Shown here piece by piece: positions 1 to 13,900 of a stretch of 64,000 nt of DNA (the stretch's first letter is position 1; each line of letters begins with the position of its first letter). A model generated the notes under the pieces. The model did not search any database, was not told the DNA's origin, and saw only the letters and a program-made list of their open reading frames with translations. The translations under genes were made by a program, and so were the position numbers. Source of the DNA: Lingula anatina (taxonomy: Eukaryota > Brachiopoda > Lingulata > Lingulida > Lingulidae); assembly GCF_001039355.2 (NCBI RefSeq), contig NW_019775768.1:1-64000 (forward strand). The letters are read 5' to 3'.

Positions 1-339
1 GGTGAGCGAATGTAATACCATTCAAACGAACACACGCGGATGGATACAGTGGGATGTATTTTAATTTGCTTTACCAATAAATCCAAGATATAACTATCAA
101 TTTAAACCAAGAGATGTAGTTTTTTTAAGTATCAGTTATCGTTGCAAGTAATTATAATACACAGTAATTTTATGGTTTATATGTGTAAAGTTGGGATTAT
201 ATTTCTTGTCGCTCAGACAGGTGCGCTGAGGCATGTTGGGATAGAATGGGTCAATATGGCGACTAGGATAAGTACTTAACGGAAACAAGTTACTTCCATT
301 CAAAGTTTCATACTGATCTGTGGATTCTATGTGAGAAAA

Positions 340-388
340 ATGGAGCTCATACAGATATTTATTGCCGTTTTAGTTATTTTTTACCCAG
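340..388 (+). CDS. Exon 1: start codon and signal peptide
   Basis: The ATG lies in a good context (aaaATGGag) and encodes MELIQIFIAVLVIFYP, a short N-region followed by a hydrophobic core. The exon ends in a CAG|GTTAGT donor in phase 1, which matches the acceptor at 1465. No in-frame ATG further downstream would keep the signal peptide. Confidence 0.82.
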
Positions 389-3300
389 GTTAGTATTTGA
401 TTCGTTTCAGGTAACGTGTAATCGCGTGTGTATTTTGAATCTTAAATGATTATATTCGCAGTCATTTGTTTATGGGGTCGTGGACCCAACCCCTTTCTCT
501 TCATCATGGTAATAGGACGGTATGGACAGATGTTTAAATATAAACCTATTTCAGTTTTTGTTAGATACTGTTCAGAGACCCAATTTTAAGTCAATGAGTG
601 GGAGAGTTTATTACGTTTTGATCTGATATTTTACAAGACCTTGATGATAGATTGCGATTTAATAGATTGGCCCATTGTTTCACTGTTTGAAAATAAACCG
701 TTTTTGATCAAAGCGTGGCTGTTTCTTATATTTGGAAGAAACAGCGTCATGTATACCAATGGTGAACGAGTACATGTATCAAGAAGATCCAAAAACTGAT
801 CACTGCCCATTGCCTCCTCTCTCCCCCAGTTGAAATGAATTTTTGAATCTATGGTTCCATCTGAGAATGTATGGAAATTAAAAAAAATTTTTTTGGGGAA
901 AGTGAGTTAAGACATACTTTTTGTGTTTTTACGAAATTATAAGGTGATGATATTGTGAAATTTGCATGAGGCAAAGGTGGACACTGCAATAGTGCTAACA
1001 GTGTTAAACACTTGCCGATTTAGCCAAATGCCAAAACTGACTTAAATTGGCTTAACAGAAAGGGCTTGATTTGACTTGTTTAAGTCAAATTAAAACCATT
1101 TTGATAACAAATTGACAAAAAATTAGTGATTTGGCTAAGCAAAAAATTGCTTGCACAACCTCAGGGACAGTTTTTACCAGGAGTCCAATGACTTAAAGCA
1201 AGTAAGAATTCCAGCATTGGCCAGTGACTCATTAAGGTATTAGAAAATATTATGTTAAAAGCCTTAACCTGAGTGTGTTTGGTAATACTAACTCTCAGCT
1301 GAATTTGAAGATGGAGTGCTTTTAAAACAATTCATAGAATTTTAATATCTACCCAGTTTCTGGGTCATGGTTAACTCGCCTTTTGTCTTTTTCATTTGTG
1401 TCATATGAAGCACTGTTAAATACCATTGAAATGTATTTTGAAAATGCATTTTACACTTTTGCAGTTAATGCATTTGATGTGGCAAAATCTGGACAGACTT
1501 ATATTCAAGCAGGATCACAAACCACGTTGACATGTCGGTGGGCGCCATTAGCAGCTGGAGAGGATCTTCTAAGAGTAAACTGGAGACAAGGCTCTACAGT
1601 AATAGCAAGTGCTATCTTACCTAATTATACACCAGTGTATGCTGACACGAAAATAAAAAACCGTGTAACACTGGGCAATCTAACCTCCTCAAGTCCCAGC
1701 ACATCAATAACATTAACAGGATTACAGTGTCCAGGTGATATAGCGGAGTATGCATGTGATGTATTCACTACTGCACTGCAAGACAGTTCTGGAACAGCAG
1801 GTTTTGATGTTAATCTATTTGGTAAGTAACATATGTATAATAGTTCATGTTTTTTAAAATAATTCTTTGGCATGAAAGATTTTGAGTAAGTAAAAGTTAC
1901 ATAAACAATCGTTATTAAAATTCCATGGTCTTTATATTTTTTGACAAGAACAATCATTTTCTATCTGTGTACTGAAATATGTTGTGTTGTGTTGTTTGAT
2001 TGATTTTTCTTTTGATATGATAAGAAATATTGACAGTTTTAAAAATAATTTAATCTGATTTTCAATTACACAAGAGTGCTGCTTATTATGGTTAAGTGAT
2101 ATTTCTTATCTAGATTTCATGGGAAATAATGTCACAATCACATCCTCGTCAAGTCGGTTGCAAGCAGGCCAGAATGCCTCCCTGACTTGTACAGCCAGTA
2201 ATATTGGGCGACCACCAGGCACCATTAAGTGGCAAAGAAACTCCCAAGATATCACCACTGGATTTACTCAGCAGAAAAGTATAAATAGTGATAATTGTAC
2301 CTATAATGGAGTTAGTATTCTGAGTATTTCACCGACATCCCAGGATGATGGAGTTATGTATAAGTGTGTTGTTGACCCAAACTCTGCAGTGATTGGAGAC
2401 TCCAGAAAGGAAGGAAGGTACACACTGGATGTACAATGTAAGTATTTCACTGTGTCTTAAGATTTGTCTTTAAACTGTTATTGTAAGGACTATATATAAA
2501 ATTTTGATTGTTATTTCGTCTGTGTTACCCACAAAAGGCTAACATTACACAAATCATTTGTCATCTTTCGTTTGATTTATTATTATTTGTAATATCTTCG
2601 CTGTCTTGTTAGATTTTCATTTTGTTATACTGTGAATCTTATACCCCATTTCCAGAGATTAGATCGATCTACTTTAGATCGACCTAACTCCCTGGGGGGT
2701 TCATGCTACATAGCTGTCAGCCGAGCAGACACGAAAGTTAATTACCCCCTTACAGCTTGTAGTAGGCGGGACGGAGATTTAAGGCGGATTATCTGACAGT
2801 AATCTAGTGAGACTCCCAGCGGGGACAGATCGATCTAAAAGCTCTGGGAATACAGCCTTAAATTATGTGAACATTTAAATTCTTTGCTGTCCACATTTTT
2901 TAATTTTATTTATCAATGTATTGCATATTTCAGACCCAGTGCGACAGGGGCCAAGGGTGACATCATCCACTGGTACATTTACAGTTGAGCAGGGAACAAC
3001 TTTTACTCTCAACTGTCAGGCAAGCGGCAATCCAAGTCCAAACTATGTGTGGACCAGTCCAGATAATACCAACACCACTGGCTCTCAGCTTGTGCTGACA
3101 CTGTCCTCTACTGGGACTTTCTTGTATACTTGCTTTGCCACCAACAGTTTGACGACAACACCATTGCCAACAGGTGTCACAGTGACAGTACAAGGTAGGT
3201 GCTTTATATCAAAATTCAAATTGTGAAAAAGTAGGTCACCCTTTATGAAATATCTCCAGGGTTTTTGTTATAGGTATTTGTATTGAAGAAGGAGCTCATT

Positions 3301-6300
3301 TATAAACAGATTTCCAAGGGACCCCTTTCTGCTATCTCCATCTGTTGAATTGAGAGATAAAACCCAAAGCAGAGCAAAGATAAGCATTGTGATCAGACAT
3401 CCAGGCAAGGTCTACCCAGTCAGTGTATTCATTCCTTTATCCCATCATTTCTTACAGACCTAAACAACCGTGAAATGTTCCACAACTTGGTATTCTGGGG
3501 ATGAATAGGGAGTTTACAACGAGTTCAAGTTTGGGGTCAATGGTGGTGTATTGTCCCCTGGTCTAACCCCCTGGTGTGCAGTAGCCCATCACACTGTTGT
3601 TATTTACCTGAAGTCTACCCCTATCTTCCATGTAGATCTTAATTAAGAGATTCTGTGTACTGATAACAATGGGCCAGTGTTGTGTGCCACTGTGAATGGG
3701 GCTGTTGTTGGGGTCCAGGTCGCATACTTGGCTGTATGGCATAGATCACACAGTCCTTGAACATGTAAACAGATTTTTGGATGGTTTTCTTGTATGCAGA
3801 GCACTTTAATAGCTGTAGTGTACAGTAGTTGTATAAATTTATGATAAGACATCCAGAGTAGAAAGATGCTGTATGATGGAATTGGGTCATTCCTCTTGAT
3901 AGAAGTTCTTAGTATTAACAGAAATAGATTAACTAGTAGGTTAGTCAAAGTGGAGCAAAGGAAAAAGCAACAAAATTGAATTTTTCATTTTTGCACCTGG
4001 AACTTTCTACATATTCATGAATAGTTTTGAAGTCAATACTAGTAGTTGTAAATCCTGTTATATCCCCATCTTGTGTTCCATTGCTTCATAATGTACAACA
4101 CATTTTGATGACTTGTACAACGCTGCTGCAAGGTGATGTAATTGAGTCCCCCAATCTGTCTTTGATCTAGCTGGCTAGATGAGATTGATATCATTGATGC
4201 TATAGCTTGTAACAGAGAACAATAATTTAGTGACTTGTTATCTGAGCCTGGAGGTGGTTGTGGGGGGGGGGGGGGGGATACAATACACCTTTGTAAAACT
4301 CACTGGAATACAATGAATAGATTTGTCCTAAATTTGAAAATAAAATATCACTTACTAGTACATTTACAGTGTAGCTGTGTGAGAGCCATATATTGGATTT
4401 GCCTCAAGAGCTCAGTAGTAACATGTCTGAGCTTTAATTGTTTAAAAAGTAAGCTAATTTAGTGGAAAATGCCATCTGACACGTGATGGCTGTTGTTATT
4501 TTGGTGCAAAGTATTCAACAGCATGTGATTTTTAAATGTATTTAGTTGCAGCAGTCTGCGACAGGTTTTCAGTTTTAATTTCTCATGCAAAATGATTTCG
4601 CCCTTTTTGTCTCTCTAGCCCCCAACTCCCATTTGGTCTTAATTAAGAAGGTAAAAACCCTGCCAGCCGTTTAGATATTGACTGTATATTTATGTGAGGT
4701 GCTGTAAAAATTTACAGTAACCCTTGAGTAACTAGGCTTTTGATAGTGATGTAAGATTATTAAAGGGATAAATTTATACAAAATGGCAAAACAAATCAAG
4801 AGCAGGCTTGAATAATAAATGGACGTGCATTAGGATTGGAAGTGTGCTGGCATCCACAGTGGAGTTATGACATTTGTTTGTTTACTGTTTGATTAATGGA
4901 ACATTAATACAAATGAGGCGTGTTGTGACTAGTGGAATGTCAACATATGGGGCTTCCACCCTCCTGCAGTTTTCTCACAGCATTACAGGACACAAAAATA
5001 AATTGCTGAAATCTTTTTGAAGCCACATAATAGATGTGTACATAGGAAATCGTTGGGTGAATTACCATAATTAATATGGGTCAACTTTATCCATGAATTT
5101 GTGATATTTTAAAACGTTAGTATTTTAAGTCTCAGATTTGCTCTCTTCCTTATTCATGTGTATATAATTTTGTTAAAGTAGTTAAATTTCTGTGTAATTT
5201 TTCACAGTTCTTCCTTAGAATCATTGACAGTATTTTGATGACTTGAATTGTCATTGCTTTTAAAAGTACAGTGAGGTCTTTACTCAGACAAAACATATAT
5301 GCATGAACTAGTAAGCCATGGTCAATATGTATCTGGCCTGTAGCATGTGTTCATTATCCCTGAGGTGTTTTTTTAAGCTAAAAGATGTTTCCTTCACAAA
5401 GGAGATGTTATCATTAAGAGGGCGTGTGACTCTTGATGATTGAGGGGGTCTGGCAGGATGAGGGGTGGGGCTGGAATGTCACTGTGGACAGAATTTGACG
5501 TCCCTGTCCTGGGGGTGGGTGGGGTGGATCTTGTGGATGTTGAAACTAGAAAAGAAAGGTTCATGATTAATATGTTAACATATTTCTGATTTTGTTATTG
5601 TGCTATTTTGTTGAAAAAAAATAGATTTTTGTATGCTTGTTTTACTTAATTGTATTTACTGTTTTGAGCCTATGATAACTATATACTAGTAAGTATATAT
5701 TCTCTAAAGAAATCTGTTATTTTTGACAATCAATTGTACCACATTCCCAGGTATCATTAAATCCAGTCTTCTTTCAAAAGCTTTTTATCAAAATAAAAGG
5801 TTCTATTTTTAGTTAGGTGGGGGCATGGTTTATATTGTGTCAAACAGGTAAATATTCATGTTATTTTATAAGGGTGTGTCAGTAGTTGTCGTCAGTGGCA
5901 TAAAAGGATTGAAAGAAGCAGACGGTTAAAGTAGTCTATTTGAATGTCCCATAAATTATATTAATATTAATATTAACAGACATGTAAAACATAGATTCAT
6001 AATTCACTGTTTTGCAGTGATTTGAGATTCAAAATTAGGGCTTTGGGGTTACTCGACAAAGTGGACCAAAAGATTTTTACTTCTCGAGGGAACAGCCAGG
6101 TCAGATTTGTTGATATTAAGGCAAAAACAAATTTGTATTGAGTTTTACCTTCATGGCATATTTTCATTGGGTAGCAGTAAATAGGGATAAAGCTACATTA
6201 ACCGGAGGAACAAAGTACCGCAAGTTATCCCTATAATATCATGTTACAGAGCCTTTGTCAAGTACATTTATTTTTAATGGTCATTACGCGGTGACATGGA

Positions 6301-7881
6301 CCGTCATATGAAATAAAAGCATGCTCTGACTCATATGGCACTGATGAGCATTGTGTGTTTATATGATGTTATGACTGTCATGATGATATTACTGTGAACT
6401 CACTGTAACCTGTCTCACCTTATTGGGGGGTGGCGGTGGGTGGAGGTCATGTGAAATGTTGGATATTCACTTAGCAGTAAAACACAGAAAGTTAAGGTAG
6501 AATTGAGTGTCAATATGATACAATCATGATAAGGGTATATAGCAAACATTTTATTTATTTCATATAATATCAAGCTAATAAAAAAACTTAACAGTCCTGA
6601 TTGTATGCACTGTGTCAGTGTCAGTCGATGTACAGTAATTACGTAAAATTTTGATTAACTTAACTTTTGCTAAAATTTTACTCTTTGAAGATTTGTAATT
6701 TTCAGACACTCATAATGGCTATTTAGTTTTAAAACAAAGCCAAATAACTTTTCGAAACTTTTGAAGCAGCAGTTTTGTGAATTACTAACAAATCATTTCT
6801 ATGGTGAGAAAATTATGAATCCGTGTACTTTGAATTTGTTGAATAATTACAGTATGATACAATCTATTACTCAGAATGTCTGACTCACAGCAGAGAAATC
6901 ACCAGGATGACAGTCATATAAAGCTACAGGTGCCCTCTATCCCTCCAAGTCATCATACTCTCCACAATTTCTTTATTCCAGCCCTCAACTGTGCCATATC
7001 AACAGCTTATCTAAATGAGAAATAATGCACATTTTTTAATGAGGGGAGGAATGAAAAGATAAATAAATCAGTGGTGTGAGATAAGACCTTGGCAGGAAGA
7101 GGAGGGATGGAATGTTTGCTAACTGTAAAATTTATCTCATTTCTTTTTTTTTTTATTATATTTATCAAACTGTTATAAGTTGGATCATTCATTTGATGTG
7201 TTGTGAAGTGTAGATAAGTTTGGTGTAAAAAAAACAACAGGATATTGCTTTCTCACTCCTGGTGCCCATTTTATAGAAAATTTAACCTTGTTTAAACCTT
7301 TAGACCAGAAATTGATGTACTTCAGCTCAGTATATATACATTTGTAAATAAAGAAAAGCACTGGTCTGAAATATAAGCCATTTTTCTGTTATAAAACAAG
7401 CTAAATATTCTAATTGGACTGTTACTTTTTTATTTTGGGTGAAAAGAAACTTAAAATTCTGGCCTTAATGTTAAGACCAAATTTTCATGCTAAAGTTCTT
7501 TAAATTTGGGCCCCATGTTTCTTGGCTGATCTGTCACTGTCTGCTGCATGCACCTGTATCTGGAGACCGGCCAGGTAACATAGCCACCTTTAACCCTCCT
7601 CTACCTCAGTGACACAAGACAGATCGTCAGTCAGTGCTCCAACACCAGCTAGGTAACTTGGTCACCTTTTGCCCTTCTCTACCTCAGTGACACAAGATGC
7701 ATCAGCAGCCAGTGCTTCCCTTGGGGGCTTTGTACTATGGTGATGGCTCCGTTAATTCAAGCAAAGTGAAGACATTTTCTCCCCTAAAGTATTTCTTTGT
7801 TTTATTAAAAACGCTTATTTAGAAAAGCTTGTTGGTTTTGTGACAGGAATTTTTTTAATTAAAAAATATTTATTTGTTCCT

Positions 7882-7932
<51 letters not shown>

Positions 7933-10900
7933 TTTTTGGTGAGTGACTAGAAAAGAAAAATGTTTAAGAAGCAAATTGCAAGCAGCTAGGTGTTTGAAAA
8001 TTAAGAGTGATTACTGTTGTGTCACAAGGAGTTTATTCTGGACATACTTGATGGCGTGAGCATGAATTAATATACTCAAATCAATCTGCATGTTTTCACC
8101 AGTGCTGCATTTTTTTTTGGCCATTTTTCTTTGTTTGGAATTTTTCTCCCCTGTTGTTTAATGTATGTCTTGTTTTGATTTTAATTTTCAATAAATCAGG
8201 TTTAGGGCTTTTTGGAGTGTAATTGTTGCTGTTTATCATCATTTTCTCCTTTGATGTCATCAAGCAGGTGCATGTGCACATGTCGTATTTTTCTACAAGC
8301 TGGTGTGTATTTACTAGAATGGTATTTTTGTGTTGTGTGTTGCATTAATATGGTGACACGTGCATCCAAAGCTGTTTCTGACATCATTTAACTTGAGCAA
8401 TGTGTCTCCAGTCATAGTCCAGTGAAGTGAGCAATCTTTTGTATTTTTTTAACTGGTTTGTCAAGTTTTATATGTATCTTCCGTCTGTTACTTCTTCTCC
8501 AACCTGTGAGGGAGCAAGACATTTCTCTCAGTTACGTAGGTCCCTCTGGAAATTGATTATTTTTATGTGATAAATATGCACAATGTCGAGGTAAAACCAA
8601 ATTTTTGGTCTTTTCCAGCTGTCTGCAAACCTTTACCTCCACAGACACATGTTCATCCTCTCGACCATATCTTTATATATTTTTTCTCTAGAGTTACACT
8701 ACCTGAATTCCCTAGCCTCTCATTCTACAACTTTGTCTAGAAGATCTTTGAAGTCACTTACCTACACCATAATTATGCTTCTATTACAGTGATACAGCTA
8801 TGCTTTAGGAACTAATAGTACTGGTCAATTAAATGACCACACCGGGTGCGTCCGGTGTGAAACTATTCTTACGGTCAGTAGGCACCTAATATTTAAGTTA
8901 ATTATAGTAGAAATAGGTCAAGCTGTTGTATTGGTATAGGCACTTACTTTTGGTAGCTAAATTATAGCCTTATTTTGTAGAGCTTATTATTACAAGACAT
9001 GGACTGCATAGATAAGAGAAACTTTTGAAGATATTGAGAACTCAGAACTTCTTTAGAAAATAAGAACACTTCTGTATATTTGATTACGTGTCTTGCAAAC
9101 TTGGGGTATGGCTCAGGACAATTTTCATTCTTGCTTCCATTTTTGTCCACTTTACCAAATTGCCAATGGTAAAATGCAGTATAACTTAGTATTCTTGAAT
9201 TAATTTGTAGGCTATGTACAGCCCTCTTTATTCGGCCACAGTGCATTTTCCTCCCATTGTGCAATTGAATAAAATGCTGCAAGTGTCAGGTGTCATAGCT
9301 TAATTAATGAACTGTTCATGTCGGCTGTATTCTCTGGGGCTCAGTGGTAGCTTCCACATCCTATCAGCATTTTCAGGTGTGAATTTAATTGCATTGGTTA
9401 ACTGGGAAATCATTGTGTTGGTGCGGAAACTAGCCACGGTATCACAGCCTTAAACCCCATAGACATTGGTCTACGTTGGTCACCCAACTCTGCGGGAATT
9501 CTTGCTGAGTGCAATTAGCTAAATTGAATGTCGTACCTCCTCTTGTTTCCAACGTATTTGTATCATTGCCAACTGTTCTGTATTCTGCTTAACACAGGTG
9601 ATATGATGCAATGTTATAAATATGACAGTGTAAATTTTAGCAGTGAATTAACATGGATTGCTTGTTCGTAATATCCTAATCCAGGGATGAGATTTTTTCT
9701 CCGACCATGGGGGATTTCCTTCTCTTTGGGTGGTGTTGGTGGTTACAGCAGTTATGAGATTTTTCGGACTATCTGCAGATTTCCGACTTTTTGGGAGGCA
9801 AAAATTCTCATCGTAGCTAATTTCTGTGAAAAGAGAATTGGTGTCTTCCTTAAATAATAACAAGAGGAAGGTAGAACAAAGTCCTGGGTTTAACATGTAG
9901 AGTAGGTGTTATGATACGAGGTCATAAATATGACAGTGTAAATTTTTGCAATAAATTTACATTGATTGTAATATCCTAATTTCTGTGAAATGAGGAATGG
10001 TGTCTTCCTTAAAAAATAACAAGAGGAAGGAAGAACAAAGTCTTGGGTTAAACATGTAGAGCAGGTGATATGATACGAGGTCATAAATATGACATTGCAA
10101 ATTTAAGCTATGAATTTACGTTGATTGCTTGTTTGTAATATCCTAATATCTGTGAAATGATGATTGGTGTCTTCCTTAAAAAATAAAACTAGAGGAAGGT
10201 AAAAGCTAAGATCTAATAACGGTATATTAAGATTTCAGGTAAAACCAAGTCCTGGGATTTAGCATATAGAGCAGGTGTTGAGGTAGCCTGGCATACCCTT
10301 GCCCTGACTAACACTGCCCACTTTAAACTGTTATCCATGGTCAGGGCCCATGTCCTCATGAAACAGCCCTGCATAAGGATGATAGGCACTGAAAGCCAAT
10401 GCAGTGCTTCTGGACACCAGGGAGGGCAGTGGCTCCCCAGAACATGTATAACTCTGTGTGTAGTACAGTGCCCTTATGAAGAGAAGTCTAAGTATTTGCC
10501 TCATAAATGTCACAGGTTCCCTAGCATCAGATTGTCATCGTAAAACACTTAAGGTTTCCTTCGTTCTATGCAGAGTGGATGTCCAAATAGGAAGGGTCCA
10601 GCTCTCAATGGTTTTGTTTCCATGTCCTTGATATGCAAGTATTTAATATGATTCTGTAAGTGTCATGAGGTCATGATGAAAGCTGAGATTTTGGGAGAGA
10701 GCAAACCCCCCCCCCCCCCTTTATGGCTTTGGTCACCATTTAAATTGAATTTAGATTGAATAAAGGGGAATGTGTGGATTTACAACTACTTTGTTCATGT
10801 TTTTAATTTTCAACATTTTTGCAAAATTAATAGCTGCTGATGGAGGTAATTTCAGCAGTTGCATTGAATTTGTTTTCCTTGTGGTGAAATGAAAGTTAAT

Positions 10901-13900
10901 GAAAAAGTTCACAGTGAAATTGGTGAGAGGAGGGACTCAGGGGTCACAGAGGGACGATATTATACTTGTATATTAATGTGGACGGGGAAACTGCAGCTAT
11001 TAGGTGAAATGCTGATTGAATCGGATGTTTAATTTAGACCAAAGAAATAAGTTTTGGATCACCAGGACCACCAATATAGAAATAGTAGAGTTTTTCTTTT
11101 GTAGTGTCAGTCTATGTTTTATCTGCTTGTTCAGGTGAATTTCTGTGTGTGTGATGGGTGTGTGTGTGTGTGAGAGAGAGAGAGAGAAAGAGAGAGAGAT
11201 CTGAGACAGACATACACATTTAACTGTATGTTACTCTTTTGCAGTGAAAACAAATGAACAAATTTTCCTTGTCCTTTTCCTCCAAGTACTATTAGTTTAT
11301 CATGCATTGCCTCTCTGATCCTCTAGTTCCAAGTATTATTAGTTAATCTTTGAACTTCTTTGAGTACTTGTGAGGTATAGAAATTATAATATATGACTTT
11401 GTGTGAGTTTAGTCCTTATCCATGTCTTTGTAATGATGCCTGTGTTAGCATGTTTGTAGCTGAACTGTAGGCTGATGTTTCTCAATATTCTTCTCCGAGC
11501 ATACAAAGTATCCAGTGAGGAAATCTAATGGTGCTAATATCAATACATATGTTTTTTCACACAACACAATATTGTAAGTACATGTTTTGTTTGTTCATTC
11601 CCCAGCTCCTGGTCTGAAAAGAAAATATCTTATAATACACAGCAGCTTCTGGGATATTTTCATATATTACAGATAGGGATCCCTAAAAAAAACACCTGAA
11701 AGTAAGAAAAAAAAGAGGTCATTGCAATTTTAACTGATGTATATCTGAAGCCAAGCCGTTGCATCTGTGTTATTTTACATACTTGAGCCTGGATGAAAAT
11801 AAAAGATAGAAAAGATATCTTGTAGAAATTTTGTATTTAATCTGATGAAGTCTGTGGTGAGTAGTGGTTAGCAGTTAGCCTTTCTGAAATTGTCCATCTC
11901 AGATAAAAGAAGACCGGTGAAGTTTATTGTCAGGTTACCTATATATAAGGGCCATTCTCACTGGCAGTTTTGACCGCGGTTAAGGCCTAATCGCTGTCCT
12001 ATGAAGGTCAACTTTCCCAACAAATAAAAAAAGTTCCATGTCCACTGCCTCTCCATCTTTATTGTGGTTGATTAATTTCCTTGTTTCAGAATGTATTGAA
12101 ATTATCTGTTTTAGATTTACATGATATTTCAGTATATATTAATATTATCTGTTTAATTAACCTGGTTTCAGTATCCATTAATAGANAATATTTCTCAGGT
12201 AGCTTCCGGACGCGATTTAATTACTGTACCCCGCAGGGACGACGTGTGGGGAGGCGGAGAGACTATTAAAAGATTAGGCGGTTTTTCTTTCATGTACGTT
12301 CGCCATTTTTAGGTCACCGGCTTTGTAAAGCCTGGCTTAATTCGTTGAGAATGCACTCTAAGTCGACTTACAACCAAGGTGAATCTGTGAATATGTGAAT
12401 TATTATGTAATGTCTTGTTGGTCAGTATGGGTCGCTTCTGGTCACTTTGGGTCACTTCCATTGAATGACCATCAAAGTGTGATGTGGTTTGAGATAAGCT
12501 GCCCAAGGGGGGTGCGTTTTTACAGTTCATTGCTGATTGGGTTAACCCCTGACCTCAAGGTTTTACCTGTGCAAGGTGTGCACTTGTGGATTGATGTTTA
12601 AGTGCATGAAAAAACTGTCGAGTTTTAAAGCCAAAAATTAAAGGTCTACCATTGATTTTGCTAATAAAGTAAGGAAACTTGCCATAGATGTTAGCAGTTA
12701 TGGCATTGAAGTTTACAATAGATATTGTGGATTAAAAATTTTTTAATGATATATAATTCATATTTTAATCCATTATTCTATAGGACAAAATATGAAAAAT
12801 ATCACCTATCAGGTGCTGCGGTATGCCCTTGGATATTTATCCCTATCCATCATGGTAAACTGACATTTTACCGACTCAAATGGAATTGTTTGTGTTGATC
12901 ATTTTGTAGCCTTTGGGCTGTTGTTGCCCAAAACTTGAAAAAAATGCACTGCTGGGATGTTGTAGAAAGCTTACTGAACAGGTTATTTCTTCTAGTTAAT
13001 AATACACTCGTGTACAGACTGAAATGAGTCATTTGATGCCAGTGGCTGGTCTAACAGTAGTGTAACCAGTGATAATGGATATGGGAAGTAAATATAACAT
13101 AGTGAAATAGATTTTTATGGTCTCTTGTGGTGATGCTAAAAAATTGTCTCTGAACTAAATTATGTATTTTTACCTTTAATGAATTGTTATAAATTGCCAT
13201 GCCTCACAGGTGGATGAACATGTGAAGTTTCTTTTGAATTTTCTCTTTAATCATCAATATAATGTAGTGTTGGAGAACACTATTGCCCTCACTCTTGGAA
13301 ACCCAGACTGTGTATTCCTTGGATTATGGCAGGGTACACTGTGTCAGGTGTGAAATGTGTTCTCAGCAATCTCAGCAGTGTGGCCAGGAATGTACAAGAG
13401 GAGAGAGCCTAGATGAGGGGCATATGAACTGGGTGGTAGTAGAACTCTCCTATCATTTTCCTATCTTATATTTTTCAAATTTTAGATTTTAGCTTAGTGA
13501 ACAAATAAACAACATATTTACAAATAACACTAATACGAAGGCAACAGAAGCAGCTAGCAGGTTCCTGGCTTGACTCTGTGTATTGTATGTGTATTATAGT
13601 GGTCCGAAGGCTGTGTATGGAATATGTTACCTGAGTATCAAAGGTACGCATCCTGAGGAGTAACCTGCATGAACTGCCCTAAAGGGAACCCCAATAGAGG
13701 GAGCGGCCTGATTCAGTGGAAGCTATTGTGCCATTATATGTAATGGCCTATAATCACAATATTGGATCAAGGAGCACTAGGTATTGGGGGGGCAGGGGGG
13801 AGGGGGGGGGGTAGGGGGGGGGGGGGCTAGACAGGCCAAACAAGACAAAGCAATCCTTAACAAGCCTGTTGTTTTATATGAGGATAAAACTGATATACTG

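Noticed and set aside
12190-12330. Possible alternative promoter or first exon after the N at 12186
   Set aside because: CpG-richer sequence only; the minus-strand ATG frame is ten codons long and nothing joins it to a gene.
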